DNA of 64,000 nt from contig CAWCIV010000004.1 in NCBI GenBank assembly GCA_963795805.1, forward strand, positions 310,001-374,000. Direction: 5' to 3'. This DNA is from JALYYC01 sp963795805. Lineage in GTDB: Bacteria > Chloroflexota > Dormibacteria > CF-121. The notes under the pieces are model-generated. The model did no database searches and was not told the DNA's origin. It saw only the letters and a list, made by a program, of their open reading frames with translations. Shown here in pieces: positions 1 through 9,500 of this stretch. A program made the translations under genes and the position numbers. The first letter of the stretch is position 1, and each line of letters starts with the position of its first letter.

Positions 1-3000
1 GCCGACGCCGGGTGGGCGGTAGGGGTTAGCCAGCGTCTGCGTCCTCAACCGGACGCCATTCAGGCTGACGCGGAGGGGTCCGCAGCCGCGCGCACCCACG
101 CGGAACGTGACGTCCATGGGGACACCCGCGAGGGGCACTCGCGCCCGCAGGCCGTCGAGGCGTGGCGCGAGGACGGGATCGACCTCGAGGACATGCGCGC
201 GTCGCCGAAGACCGAGCAGGCATTCCACGATGAGCCGCAGGAAGATACCGGGGCCGGATGAGTAGACGCGCCAGCCACCCTCGAAGGGCAGCGCGCCCCG
301 GAGCACGCGATCGTACTGCTGCGCCGCCTCGTACCGATCGGCGACCACGGCGTCGGACGACGTGAAGTAGGAGGTTGACTGCCGAGGCCGCGCCCCGGGC
401 ACACGGGTCGTCACGCCGATCGGGTTCACGAGCGCCAGGGCAGCGAGTAAGCGCTCGGCATCACCGTGGCGGGCTAGTGCCTCCGCATAACGGAGGTGCG
501 CGTGGGTATACATGAGGCCGATCTCGCGGCCGAAGAAGGTACTCGCCTCGGCCCGCTTGAAGACCTCCATCGGTCCGCCGTGGTAGCGGGGAGGACGGTC
601 GAACAATCGAGCCCCGTCGGGCGCAAGGAGATATTGATGCAGGACGGCCAGGTGTGCCTCGGCGTCCTCCGGCGATAGGAGGTCCCCCGAGATCGCCGCA
701 ATGATGTGGAGCAGGCCGTAGTGCAGGCCCGTGCGCTGATCGGACGGGTGCACCAGGTGCTCGACCGACCGGTCCTCGCGGAAGAGCGCATATCCGGCAA
801 GCATGCCGTCCCGAATGAGCAGGGCTTGCAACCCCCTGGCCGCCTCGGCTGCGGCTCGCCCGGCGTCCGCCGCGATTACCGCCACCGGACCGTTGTCACG
901 ATCCGTCTTGCCGACGCTGCGGAGGGCGGCGGCCAGCCTCCGGAGGCAGTCGATCTGCAGCGTCACGGTCCAGGTGGAGCAGAGCCGGGCGGTCAGCGTG
1001 GGGTCGGCAGGCTGCAGCGAGTCGTTCCAGTCTCCGTGGCCGTATGCCGGAAGGGTCGTTCCGGGAATGGTGGCGGCTGCGATCCGGGCCAGCGCGCGGC
1101 GGACGTGGTCGAGGATCGGCTCGGTGGCGGTCGCGCCGTGTTCGCTGACGTAGGGCACGCGCTCGTCGAGGAGACTGGCGTCACCGCTGGCCTCGAGGTA
1201 TTCGCCAAGCGCGAGCAGGGGCCAGTACACGACATCGCCGTGGGCGTCGCGCTGTCCCGGCGTTGCCTCTCGCGGAAAGAACTCGAACCATTGCGGCCAG
1301 TCGCCGCGCGCGTTCTGGGCTCGGAAGACGCGCATGAGAAGGTCGCGGAGCGGCGCTCGCTGATCGAGCGCGAGCAGCAGGCAAACTGGACCCTGACAAA
1401 CGTCTCGGGTACCCCAGGCCCCGCCGGTGAATTGCTCCAGGCCGCGAGGGGCGAGGTAATGGATCAGTGCATCGTGAGCGAACCAGGGTAAGACCGTGTC
1501 GAGCCGCTCAATGTCCTCGGTAAGCGGCGAGCCGGCGGGTGGGAAAAGTCGCACGGATCCAGCCAGCCCGGCCCAGAAATCGGACCACGCTGGCTCGACG
1601 AGAATTTGTGAGGCACGATCCGATGCGGGCACCAGGTCAGCGGTGACGGTAAGCGTCAGCTCGCTGGTGGGCGGAGTCCGCAGGGTGATCCATGGTAGGT
1701 CGCGCGATTGCCCGTCCATGAAGAGCGGCTCATCACGCTGGATCCGGTCGATCGCGTCCGGCCGCCAGGATAACCGGACCGAGCCACCCGGAAAGCGATC
1801 AGCGATCACCGTGCCGGGCCGCGGCCGGACGGTAACGCCGCGGGCATCGGCGGAGAGCGCAGGCGGATCCGGGTCCTGGCCATCGTCATCCCCAAGCGCC
1901 ACATGGGCGCACGCGAGTAGGCGGCACGGGGCACCTTCCAGCAGGCGGATCTCGAGGGTCAGTTCATGCTCGGTGGCCGAGGCGCTCGCGACCACTTCGA
2001 TCAAACCGTCCGCGTGCCGGTACCACCAGCGGCATGTATCCGCGGTCAGCGCCCACGCGCTTGGTGTGTCGAGCAGGGCCCAGCCTGAAGATGCGGCGTT
2101 CGACTCCACAAACACACGGAGTCCGCTGGCGCGGCGCAGGCCGAGGTAGCCGCGCCTCGTCGAGAGGATTCGGTTGAGGCTGACATGTCCCTGGGTCACC
2201 TGCGAGAGGAAGCCGCCGGCCATCCATGCCGTCGAGGTCAGACTGCCTTCGTCGGGCACCAGCCGGTTGCCGGTTCGCATGATGTGCCCGTGCGGTCGCA
2301 GGACCGCACGTTCCTTCGCCGCGAGCACGATATGGGTGCCATCGTCTGTGAAAAACGCCAGCAGGTCACCTCCCTCGCGCTCCGCGTGGCGCAAACCCGG
2401 CCCTGCCAGCCGGCCGATCTCCTCGTCGGTCAGGTCGCGACAGTCGAGGATGGGAGAGGACGCGAACAATGACCCAACCAGCGGATGCTCGCCGTCGCCT
2501 GCGATGGGCTCCGGCGCGCGGGCTTCGGGCTGGCCCAGCGCGACGGCTGCCTCGACGGCGTCGGTCGAGGACGTCGCGTTGGGATGGTCGGCCTTGTGGA
2601 TCCCGAAAAAGCCCGAGGTCAGGCGATCGCCTGGGCGCAGCCGGGCGGTCCGATCTTGCAGCATGACGAGCGTGTGCTCGTGCTGAAGGCGGGTGCTGGG
2701 CAGCCGCTCGGCGAGAAGGCCGGGAAAGGGATCCCGACCCCGATCTCGGCGACCGAGCTGAAGGGCGTCGGTGCCCCAGCCAACTCCCTCGCGCAAGCAG
2801 CCCATCAGCACCCAGGGTGCGGTTGGACCCGGCATGTTCTGTCGCACGGCGACGGCGGTTCCCACGGCGGCGGTCTGCACGGGGGTGAGGTCGAGGTACT
2901 GGCTGACGTAGTACTCGTTCGTTCGCACCGCTCCGTACTCAGCGAGGGCAATGTCCTGGGTATGGATGATGTCGACCTCGACCGGATCCGCGCGGCGATT

Positions 3001-3351
3001 GATGACCTCGACGTGCCAGAACCAGGCGGTGACCTCCGCGGCGAGACGAAAGGCGATGCGATATTCCAGGTCCTGCCAGCGGCCGGACACGACCGGCCCG
3101 GCATCGGTCCATCGCATAGTGCCGTTCGCGCCCGGTCCGAGCATCGGAATGGTCTCCACGACCGGACCGTGTTTCAACCGCAGGTAGAGGTTGGCCGGCC
3201 CTGCCTCCAGGTCATCGGCCGGATAGAGCAGAACGCTCAGGGCAGCGACGTCGAGCCGACGCAAGGTTCCGTTGGAGGTGAACTGCGCTTGCATGCCGGC
3301 ACGACTGTTGAGGCGGCCAGGATGCTGCTCGACCCGTCCATGAATGGCCAT
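1..3351 (-). CDS. GH94-type glycoside phosphorylase / glycosyltransferase-36-like protein, 3' end outside window
   Basis: The minus frame is open from an ATG at 3351 to base 1, giving 1117 residues with the C terminus missing. The first 300 residues form a beta-rich, carbohydrate-binding-type domain. Then come motifs typical of cellobiose-phosphorylase and cyclic-glucan-synthase C-terminal modules: GGAWGTRDVCQGP, GDWPQWFEFFP, GHGDWNDSLQP (its first Asp, about residue 774, aligns with the general acid), GARPRQS and GGWRVYSSGPG. The family phosphorolyses or synthesises beta-glucosides. The substrate cannot be told from sequence. The start is the first ATG after an in-frame stop; no clear ribosome binding site is visible. 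The gene is divergent from the cNMP-binding gene. Confidence 0.85.
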   Translation of the reverse strand, partial: MAIHGRVEQHPGRLNSRAGMQAQFTSNGTLRRLDVAALSVLLYPADDLEAGPANLYLRLKHGPVVETIPMLGPGANGTMRWTDAGPVVSGRWQDLEYRIAFRLAAEVTAWFWHVEVINRRADPVEVDIIHTQDIALAEYGAVRTNEYYVSQYLDLTPVQTAAVGTAVAVRQNMPGPTAPWVLMGCLREGVGWGTDALQLGRRDRGRDPFPGLLAERLPSTRLQHEHTLVMLQDRTARLRPGDRLTSGFFGIHKADHPNATSSTDAVEAAVALGQPEARAPEPIAGDGEHPLVGSLFASSPILDCRDLTDEEIGRLAGPGLRHAEREGGDLLAFFTDDGTHIVLAAKERAVLRPHGHIMRTGNRLVPDEGSLTSTAWMAGGFLSQVTQGHVSLNRILSTRRGYLGLRRASGLRVFVESNAASSGWALLDTPSAWALTADTCRWWYRHADGLIEVVASASATEHELTLEIRLLEGAPCRLLACAHVALGDDDGQDPDPPALSADARGVTVRPRPGTVIADRFPGGSVRLSWRPDAIDRIQRDEPLFMDGQSRDLPWITLRTPPTSELTLTVTADLVPASDRASQILVEPAWSDFWAGLAGSVRLFPPAGSPLTEDIERLDTVLPWFAHDALIHYLAPRGLEQFTGGAWGTRDVCQGPVCLLLALDQRAPLRDLLMRVFRAQNARGDWPQWFEFFPREATPGQRDAHGDVVYWPLLALGEYLEASGDASLLDERVPYVSEHGATATEPILDHVRRALARIAAATIPGTTLPAYGHGDWNDSLQPADPTLTARLCSTWTVTLQIDCLRRLAAALRSVGKTDRDNGPVAVIAADAGRAAAEAARGLQALLIRDGMLAGYALFREDRSVEHLVHPSDQRTGLHYGLLHIIAAISGDLLSPEDAEAHLAVLHQYLLAPDGARLFDRPPRYHGGPMEVFKRAEASTFFGREIGLMYTHAHLRYAEALARHGDAERLLAALALVNPIGVTTRVPGARPRQSTSYFTSSDAVVADRYEAAQQYDRVLRGALPFEGGWRVYSSGPGIFLRLIVECLLGLRRRAHVLEVDPVLAPRLDGLRARVPLAGVPMDVTFRVGARGCGPLRVSLNGVRLRTQTLANPYRPPGVG

Positions 3352-3429
3352 CAGGCCATGCTACTGACAACATCTTGACAGCGCGGGCGCGGTGCCGGGC
3401 TCTTTCATCCTGCATCCGTGAGGCATCGC

Positions 3430-3459
3430 TTGACACAGACGACGAGCCCATGCTATGAC
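3430..3459 (+). promoter_or_regulatory. sigma70-type promoter of the cNMP-binding gene
   Basis: TTGACA at 3430-3435 and TATGAC at 3454-3459 are separated by 18 bp. A TG one base before the -10 gives an extended -10. The start codon of the next gene is 38 bp downstream. Confidence 0.45.
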
Positions 3460-3496
3460 GGCCGAAGAGTCAGGCCGAGGCTAGGGGAGGACCATC

Positions 3497-4129
3497 ATGC
3501 AGGACCGGGTCGGGGAGCCGAACATCGTTGGCGGGGCCGTTCGCGGCATTGTCGTCGGCGGGATCCTCGGCGCGATCGTCGGGGGAGTCGAAGGCGCGCT
3601 CATCTCGGGCCTCGGTGTCGGGGTGGGCATTGCTACCGGTGTGATTGCAGGGGCAGTCCCCGGAGGGGTGGTCGGCGCGCTTCTGACCACACGGATTCAC
3701 CGTGAGCTGGTTCGCGCCTTCCCATCCCTGACTGAGGAAGAGGCCGTGGGCGCATCCTCACACCTCGGGCGGGTGAAGGCGCAGCCGGGCGAGACGCTGG
3801 TCCGCCAGGGTGACCTCGCGGACCAGGTGTACGTTGTCTCGCGTGGCGAGGTGGAGGTTATCCGCAGCGAGGCTGGCGCGGAAAGCCGCGTGGCGGTACT
3901 TGGTCCAGGCGAGTTCTTCGGCGAGATCGGAGTTTTGCGCGACGCACCGCGAACCGCAACGGTGCGAGCATCGAAGCCGACCGAAGTGCTTAGGCTCGAC
4001 AGCGCTGCCTTTAAGAGATTCGTCGGTACCTCGAGCGGCCGGCCCGAGCTTGAAAAGACTGTGGACAAGCGTCTGGGCGACCTGGATCGAACAATCCAGT
4101 CCTCCCAGGGTCAAAAACCGGGTTCTTAA
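3497..4129 (+). CDS. membrane-associated cyclic nucleotide-binding domain protein
   Basis: This 210-residue protein has a Gly-rich hydrophobic N terminus (residues 10-62) with repeated GxxxG spacing, as in glycine zippers, enough for two membrane spans. A cNMP-binding (CRP/PKA regulatory) domain follows at about residues 75-170, with the phosphate-binding-cassette-like stretch GEFFGEIGVLRDAPRTATV. The tail is charged. There is no DNA-binding helix-turn-helix, so it is not a CRP-type regulator; a membrane-tethered nucleotide sensor is more likely (inference). The start is supported by AGGGGAGG seven bases upstream. The stop codon lies inside a repeat module. Confidence 0.8.
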   Translation: MQDRVGEPNIVGGAVRGIVVGGILGAIVGGVEGALISGLGVGVGIATGVIAGAVPGGVVGALLTTRIHRELVRAFPSLTEEEAVGASSHLGRVKAQPGETLVRQGDLADQVYVVSRGEVEVIRSEAGAESRVAVLGPGEFFGEIGVLRDAPRTATVRASKPTEVLRLDSAAFKRFVGTSSGRPELEKTVDKRLGDLDRTIQSSQGQKPGS

Positions 4130-4163
4130 AAGGTAGCGGGGCTTGTGCGCCGTAGCCCCGAGC
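4123..4163 (+). repeat. palindromic module A
   Basis: CTTAAAAG at the end of the cNMP gene is followed by a perfect 7-bp hairpin, CGGGGCT/AGCCCCG, with a 10-nt loop. Related sequence recurs at 4511-4550 and 5021-5057. This copy lacks the tRNA-derived part. It could act as a terminator hairpin, although no T-tract follows. Confidence 0.6.
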
Positions 4164-4176
4164 CTGGGGTTGAAAG

Positions 4177-4419
4177 ATGAGCCTGTGGGGAATGCTGGCG
4201 CTTGTAGCCCACCTCCTATTCATCCCACTCGCATTGCTTGACTTGGACTGGCGGTACCGGCGTAGGCCTCCTTCGGAGTGGGGCATCCGTCAGGGACCGT
4301 ATCCGGGCTGGGGAACCTATCCAGGCTATTTCATGGCGGGAATCGTTCTCGTCCTGGTGGTGCCGGTGCTTGGGGAAGTGATGTGGTTCTTCATGCGTCG
4401 GGAGATCGGCCGGGTTTAG
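4177..4419 (+). CDS. small membrane protein
   Basis: This 80-residue protein has two predicted membrane spans, at about residues 3-22 and 50-72, joined by a loop rich in Arg, Trp, Gly and Pro (GIRQGPYPGWGTYPGYF). No family is recognised. The upstream purine stretch GAAAG is a weak ribosome binding site. It sits directly after palindromic module A and is the first of three short plus-strand genes each preceded by such a module. Confidence 0.55.
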   Translation: MSLWGMLALVAHLLFIPLALLDLDWRYRRRPPSEWGIRQGPYPGWGTYPGYFMAGIVLVLVVPVLGEVMWFFMRREIGRV

Positions 4420-4443
4420 TGCGTCCCAGGGTGTAGCCACGCG

Positions 4444-4555
4444 GAAAACAGTTAGGGTGTGCGAACCGTATTCGGAATAGGGGCGGAGAGGATCGAACTC
4501 TCGACACCTGCTTAAAAGCTAGGCGGGCTGGCGCGCTGTGGCCTCGAGTTGCAGC
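4444..4555. repeat. repeat unit B: tRNA-Lys 3' fragment plus palindromic module
   Basis: Bases 4477-4518 match the 3' half of the tRNA-Lys gene at 6357-6428, from the anticodon loop to the discriminator, with one base missing. The match is followed by an imperfect version of the palindromic module. A conserved leader (GAAAAC, then GTGTG and CGTATT) precedes it, also seen in unit C. The 5' half of a tRNA is absent, so it cannot be a functional tRNA gene. Confidence 0.75.
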
Positions 4556-4642
4556 GGGCAACTGAAACCGGCGCAGTCTTGGTGCGTGACTTTGAGCCTG
4601 GCTTGAGTCGAACCTGTGCTGAGCGAGTTACCTTACAGGCGT

Positions 4643-4918
4643 ATGAAGTGGCTCTTTGTATTTGGCATCCCCCTTCTTGTCGGCGCAGCGTTCTACGGGC
4701 GTCTCGGGCTGTACATCCGAATAGGCCTGTACGGACACTCGCAGAAGACAAGACTGGCACTTGCTCTCGGTGTTGGCCTGCTGACGCTCGCTCTCACCCT
4801 GACCGCGGGGGTTTGGCGACCGGGCAATGCCTTAGTGGTTGTCGTCGTCTACACGATGGCCATGGCGCTGTATATCGGTGGGGTCACTTTCATCGCGACC
4901 AGGCGGAAGGTGCGCTAG
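4643..4918 (+). CDS. small three-span membrane protein
   Basis: Taking the ATG at 4643, the product has 91 residues with three predicted membrane segments, at about residues 2-20, 33-52 and 58-80, and a basic C-terminal tail (TRRKVR). A GTG at 4616 would add nine polar residues and is less likely. No family is recognised. It lies between repeat units B and C, about 90 bp after unit B. Confidence 0.5.
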   Translation: MKWLFVFGIPLLVGAAFYGRLGLYIRIGLYGHSQKTRLALALGVGLLTLALTLTAGVWRPGNALVVVVVYTMAMALYIGGVTFIATRRKVR

Positions 4919-4956
4919 CTGCAGTGGGAGAACACGCGCCGCACTGAAGCCAGCCA

Positions 4957-5065
4957 GAAAACTTCGCGTGTGAGTCGTATTTGACGTAGGGGCGGAGAGG
5001 ATCGAACTCTCGACACCCTGCTTAAAAGCTAGTCGGGCTTCTGCGCCGTAGCTCCGAATTAGGCG
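4957..5065. repeat. repeat unit C: tRNA-Lys 3' fragment plus palindromic module
   Basis: Bases 4987-5028 are identical over 42 bp to the 3' half of the tRNA-Lys gene. The palindromic module follows, with an arm pair TCGGGCT/AGCTCCGA carrying a one-base bulge. Identity from the anticodon loop to the 3' end is what attachment sites of tRNA-targeting integrases look like. No integrase gene is in the window. Confidence 0.8.
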
Positions 5066-5144
5066 GCCACGCCAAAGGACCGCAGTTATGGTGTGTTTCC
5101 GGTCAAAGCACGGGCGTAACTCGAACCGCTCGGCCGCCGTTTCA

Positions 5145-6209
5145 ATGGCTATGTGGCGCCGCTCCACTTTGGGCTTGGCAATCTTCCTCGTTGCATGCAG
5201 CCAATCTGCAGCTCCCTCGTCGACCGCGTCGCCGGCCTCATCAAAGCCCTCAATCGCCCCGAGCGGTTCACAACCGCGGCTTGAGCGGCCCAGCATCGCC
5301 TACGACAGAGCCCGGCAGGAGGTGATCCTCGTCGGGCCGACCGCCATTGAAGGCGGAACCACCGAGACGTGGGCTTGGAAGAACGGCCGCTGGACCCAGC
5401 TCCATCCAGCGATCAGCCCACCGCCACGAACCTCAGCCGGTATCGCGTACGACGCCGCAGCCAAGACGATCCTGCTGTTCGGTGGTCAGTCGACGGTCGC
5501 AGGTCCCGATGGAGGACTTGCTCCTATGCAGGACATCTGGACTTGGGACGGCAGTACCTGGGCTGCCGTCCATCCGTCCACACTTCCGCCACCGACGGTC
5601 GGAGCGCTTCTCGCTTACGATGACGCGGACGGCCGCGTCGTCATGGTCCTCGATGCTCCGGCCGGCGACTTGCAGACGTGGTCGTGGGATGGCCGGGCGT
5701 GGACGCAACTACTTCCATCGAGGATTCCGCCAGCACCACGCTTCGGCGGAGCAATGGCCTATGACGCGGCCCGCAGGCAGATCGTCCTTTTTGGCCAAAT
5801 GATCGCCATTGTCGGCCCTCAGGCTGGTCAGACTGATACGACGACGTGGACGTTCGACGGGACCACCTGGACGGGCCACGCCTCTGCAGACAGCCCCAAG
5901 GGGCTCGAGTTTGCCGGGATGGCATATGACGAGGCGACGAGCACGGTAGTCCATTTCGGCGGAGACAACGCTTCTGACTTCTTCAACGACACATGGACCT
6001 GGAACGGGGGCAGTTGGTCGCACGTGTCCGCCTCGGCGTCGCCCGGGAAACGCAGTGCGCCGGTGACCGCGTACGATGCGGCCGATCGGGAGCTCGTACT
6101 CTACGGCGGCGCTGTCCAAACGCAGAACTCACTTACGACCTTCTACGACACATGGACCTGGGATGGATCCACTTGGACGCTCCGCCAGGCAGCCGCATCA
6201 GCATCATGA
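5145..6209 (+). CDS. Kelch-like beta-propeller lipoprotein
   Basis: From the ATG at 5145 the product has 354 residues. It starts with a lipoprotein signal (MWRRSTLGLAIFLVAC, lipobox LVAC), followed by a Ser/Pro/Ala linker. The rest is six or so Kelch/galactose-oxidase-type repeats with recurring IAYDAA, LLFGG and DTWTWDGSTW motifs, which fold as a propeller. It is expected to be anchored outside the membrane. Ligand unknown. An upstream ATG at 5088 would add 19 polar residues before the signal and is unlikely. It is the last gene before tRNA-Lys and follows repeat unit C. Confidence 0.75.
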   Translation: MAMWRRSTLGLAIFLVACSQSAAPSSTASPASSKPSIAPSGSQPRLERPSIAYDRARQEVILVGPTAIEGGTTETWAWKNGRWTQLHPAISPPPRTSAGIAYDAAAKTILLFGGQSTVAGPDGGLAPMQDIWTWDGSTWAAVHPSTLPPPTVGALLAYDDADGRVVMVLDAPAGDLQTWSWDGRAWTQLLPSRIPPAPRFGGAMAYDAARRQIVLFGQMIAIVGPQAGQTDTTTWTFDGTTWTGHASADSPKGLEFAGMAYDEATSTVVHFGGDNASDFFNDTWTWNGGSWSHVSASASPGKRSAPVTAYDAADRELVLYGGAVQTQNSLTTFYDTWTWDGSTWTLRQAAASAS

Positions 6210-6251
6210 CCCCGTCCTGTTCAGTCTCGCTCAATTCCGTCATGAGGGAAA

Positions 6252-6340
6252 GTGAGACACATCAGCCCAAGTAGCTGCGACAGATCAACCGAAGGTGTGG
6301 GACGCATCAGCCGAAGGCCCATGGGACGCATCAGCCGAAC
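6252..6340. repeat. degenerate tandem repeat, four copies
   Basis: Four consecutive units of about 22-24 bp share the core GAC(G/A)(C/G)ATCA(G/A)CC(G/C)AA. The last two units share TGGGACGCATCAGCCGAA exactly. They lie between the Kelch-like gene and the tRNA-Lys gene. No hairpin or open reading frame accounts for them. Confidence 0.6.
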
Positions 6341-6356
6341 TTGTACATAGAACGCA

Positions 6357-6428
6357 TAGGGGCGGAGAGGATCGAACTCTCGACACCCTGCTTAAAAGGC
6401 AGGTGCTCTACCACTGAGCTACACCCCC
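6357..6428 (-). tRNA. tRNA-Lys(TTT)
   Basis: The minus strand folds as a 72-nt tRNA: acceptor arm GGGGGTG/CGCCCCT, D arm with GCTC/GAGC, anticodon stem CCTGC/GCAGG around the loop CTTTTAA (anticodon TTT), and T arm GAGAG/CTCTC with loop TTCGATC. CCA is not encoded. The first acceptor pair is G-U. Two 3'-half copies lie at 4477-4518 and 4987-5028. Confidence 0.9.
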
Positions 6429-6531
6429 GCCGACGATTTTAAGGCTATCCGTATTCAGATCGTGGCGCGTCCAGCTAAAGAGTTCTTAAACCATTTTTAC
6501 GATGACCAGGGGATTCAGGCAGAATTCGAGC

Positions 6532-9500
6532 ATGCGGGAGGAGCGCCGCCTGCTCACCGTGCTCTTCGCCGACGTAGTCGGTTCCACGGAGCTCGGCTCC
6601 CAAACGGATCCGGAAGTCCTTCGGCAGCAGATGACCCGCTATTACGAGCGCATGAAAGAGGTCGCCGAAACGCACGGCGGCATGGTCGAGAAGTTCATCG
6701 GTGACGCGGTCATGGTCGTGTTCGGCGTGCCGCGGCTTCACGATGACGATGCTGAGCGGGCCGTCCGCTGCGGACTGGCCATGCAGGGGGCCATGGCCGA
6801 ACTGAATCGTGAGCTTGCGACGGAGCTGGAAGTCCGGGTCGGGATCAACAGCGGCGAGGCCGTTGTGCGTTCCGAGGATGACGGTCAATTCATCGTCGGC
6901 GATGCCGTGAACGTGGCCGCACGACTGCAGCAGAACGCGGAGGCCGGCGAGGTGCTCGCCGGATCGCTGACCGAGCAGCTGACGCGGGCCGCCGTGGAAT
7001 ACGACCGTCGCCCGCAAATCGTGGCCAAAGGAAAAACGGAACCGCTCAGGGCATTCCGCGCCGTCCTTGCAAAGACCGCAGTACCTCGTCAGTTCCGAGG
7101 CGTGCCGGGTCTGCGTGCGCCATTGATCGGTCGAGACCGCGAGCTCGAGTACATGATCAACACCTTCAGCCGAGTCGTCGAGGATCGGCAGGCCCATCTC
7201 TTCACCCTGCTCGGGGCTGCCGGGATCGGCAAGTCGCGGCTGATCGATGAGGGCCTCCGTCGCATCGCCACGGATTTCAGCCCGCACGTCCGACAGGGCC
7301 GCTGTCTTCCATACGGTAAGGGCATCACCTACTGGCCGTTCATCGAGATCGTTCGCGCCGACGCCGGCATCAGTCTCGAAGATGATCGCGAAACGGCGAT
7401 CGGAAAGCTGCTCGAGCGACTGGCCTCATTGCCCTTACCCGCAGAACAGGTGCGGGCGATAGAACGGCGCCTGGCGGTGGTCCTTGGCGTCGAGGCTGCT
7501 GATGCGGCCATCCCCGACGTGCCTGCCGCCCGGGTCAACGCCGAGCTCGCGTGGGCGATCCGCCGGCATATCGAAGCGCTGGCCGCCGACAACCCGGTCG
7601 TTGTGGTTGTCGATGACCTGCAGTGGGCCGACCCGGCGATCCTGGAGCTCCTCGAGCACGTCACGCAGCGCTCAACGACTGTCCCCGTGCTATGGCTCTG
7701 CGTGGCCAGACCGGAGTTCCTTGAAACGCATCCTCAATGGGGAGCCGGCCGTTCCAATACCTCATTGATCACGCTGAATCCGCTCAATCCAGCCGAGACC
7801 TCGACCTTGATCTCCCGGCTCCTCGAAGTCGAGGACATTCCCCCGGCCCTCCACCAGCGACTCCTGGAACGGTCGGAAGGGAATCCATTGTTTTGCGAGG
7901 AATTCCTCCGGATGTTGATCGATGAGGGTCAATTGCTCCACGTCGAGAAGCGCTGGAGAGCCGAAGCTGGGGTTGAAGAGATTCGTGTTCCCGAATCCAT
8001 CCAGGCCCTGCTGGCGGCGCGGCTCGACTCCCTTCCCGATGCCCAGAAGCAGGTCCTGAAGGCCGCCAGCGTCGTGGGCGAGCGTTTTACGGCTGAACAG
8101 ATCGCCGCCCTCGGTGGTGACGCCGACGCCATGGCGACCCTGGAAGAGCTGTTGCGGACCGGCCTGGTGCTCGAAGACGCGGTGGAGGCGAACGGCGGCA
8201 GCTTTCGGTTCAAACACCTGCTCGTGCGGGACATGGCTTACAACGCGCTGTCCAAGAAGGATCGTGGCGACCTGCACGAGCGATTCGCTCGACACCTCGA
8301 ACGCGTCACCGGCGATCGCGCCGACGAATACGCCGAGATCATCGCGCATCACGCGGAGCGGGCCCACCTTCTCTCCCGCGAAATGCGACTTCCCGTAGAG
8401 ACGGTTCGCCCACGTGCGCGGATGGCTCTTCGATGGAATCTCTTCCTCGCGGAGCGGGCGCGTTCTCGAAATGAGTGGGCGTCCGTCGAGGATCGGATTG
8501 CCAGCGCGAGGGCTACGATCGACGACCTATACGGGGAGGACCTCGGCGCCGACGGTCTCCGGCTGCAGCTGCTGGAGGCCGACAAAAACGCCAACCTGGG
8601 ACGGTACGACGCGAGCGTCGCCATCGCAGCGGAGGTGGTTCAGCAGGCGGCCGGCATCGAGCGCTGGGACCTGGCAGCCGCTGCCCAGCTGTGCATCGCC
8701 CAGATTGAGCAGCGGCGCGATGCAAGCAGCTCGCGAAATGCCGGGCGCATTGCCGAGGCCGCACGGTTGTTTCGACTGGCGGGTGACCCGGTTGGCGAGT
8801 TAACAACGCAATGGATGGACGTACTCGGACTCCTCGGAAACAATCATTGGCCGTCGACATTCAGCCAGGGCGAATCACTGGCTGAGCGGGCGGCCAGCCT
8901 CAACGAACCAGCCCGAGCGGCATACTGGTTTTCGATGCTCGCGCTGTTTGCTGCCAAGGCCGGACAGCCGCAGAATGCACGTCGAAATATCGCGCGAGCA
9001 ACGGCTCTGGTGATGCAAGGCGGGGTCCGCTCGGCTACCTATGTCGTCGTTGCTCAGGCATCGCTCGAAATGCTCTCCGACGATCTCGAGCGGGCTTCGC
9101 AGCGGCTGCGTGATGCGATCGCGGCGGACGAGTACGACGGCTATGCCACGATCTTCTTTCAGCGCACGTTGTCGGAATGCTTGACCAAAAGTGGAGGTTT
9201 GGTCGAGGCTGATGCCGTTCTCGATGACGCTCTCAAACGAAGCGAGAAGAGCGGAGAACTCTGGAACCGCTGCGAGCTGTTCGCCAAACGGGGCGTGGTC
9301 GGCGTACGCAGCCGGGATCTCGTTGCGGCCGAAGGCTACGTTCGGCAATCGCTCGAGACGGCACTCCCAGGCGACCCGAGTGGAGCTGTCGAGTCGAACT
9401 GGGCGCTGGCCGAGCTTCGGGCGGCCCAGGGCCGCGACGATGAAGCCGAAGCGGCCTACCGCCGGATCTCCGCGGTTACGACGGAATACTACGACGTTCT

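Noticed and set aside
706..3378. Long plus-strand open frames across 0.5-3.4 kb
   Set aside because: They lie antisense to a continuous minus-strand GH94 frame with strong family motifs; high GC content keeps the mirror frames open.
4477..5028. Two additional tRNA-Lys genes
   Set aside because: Only the 3' half is present in each; no D arm or 5' acceptor strand can be formed, so they are fragments.
6252..6340. CRISPR array
   Set aside because: Units are degenerate, spacers are nearly absent and there are no cas genes.
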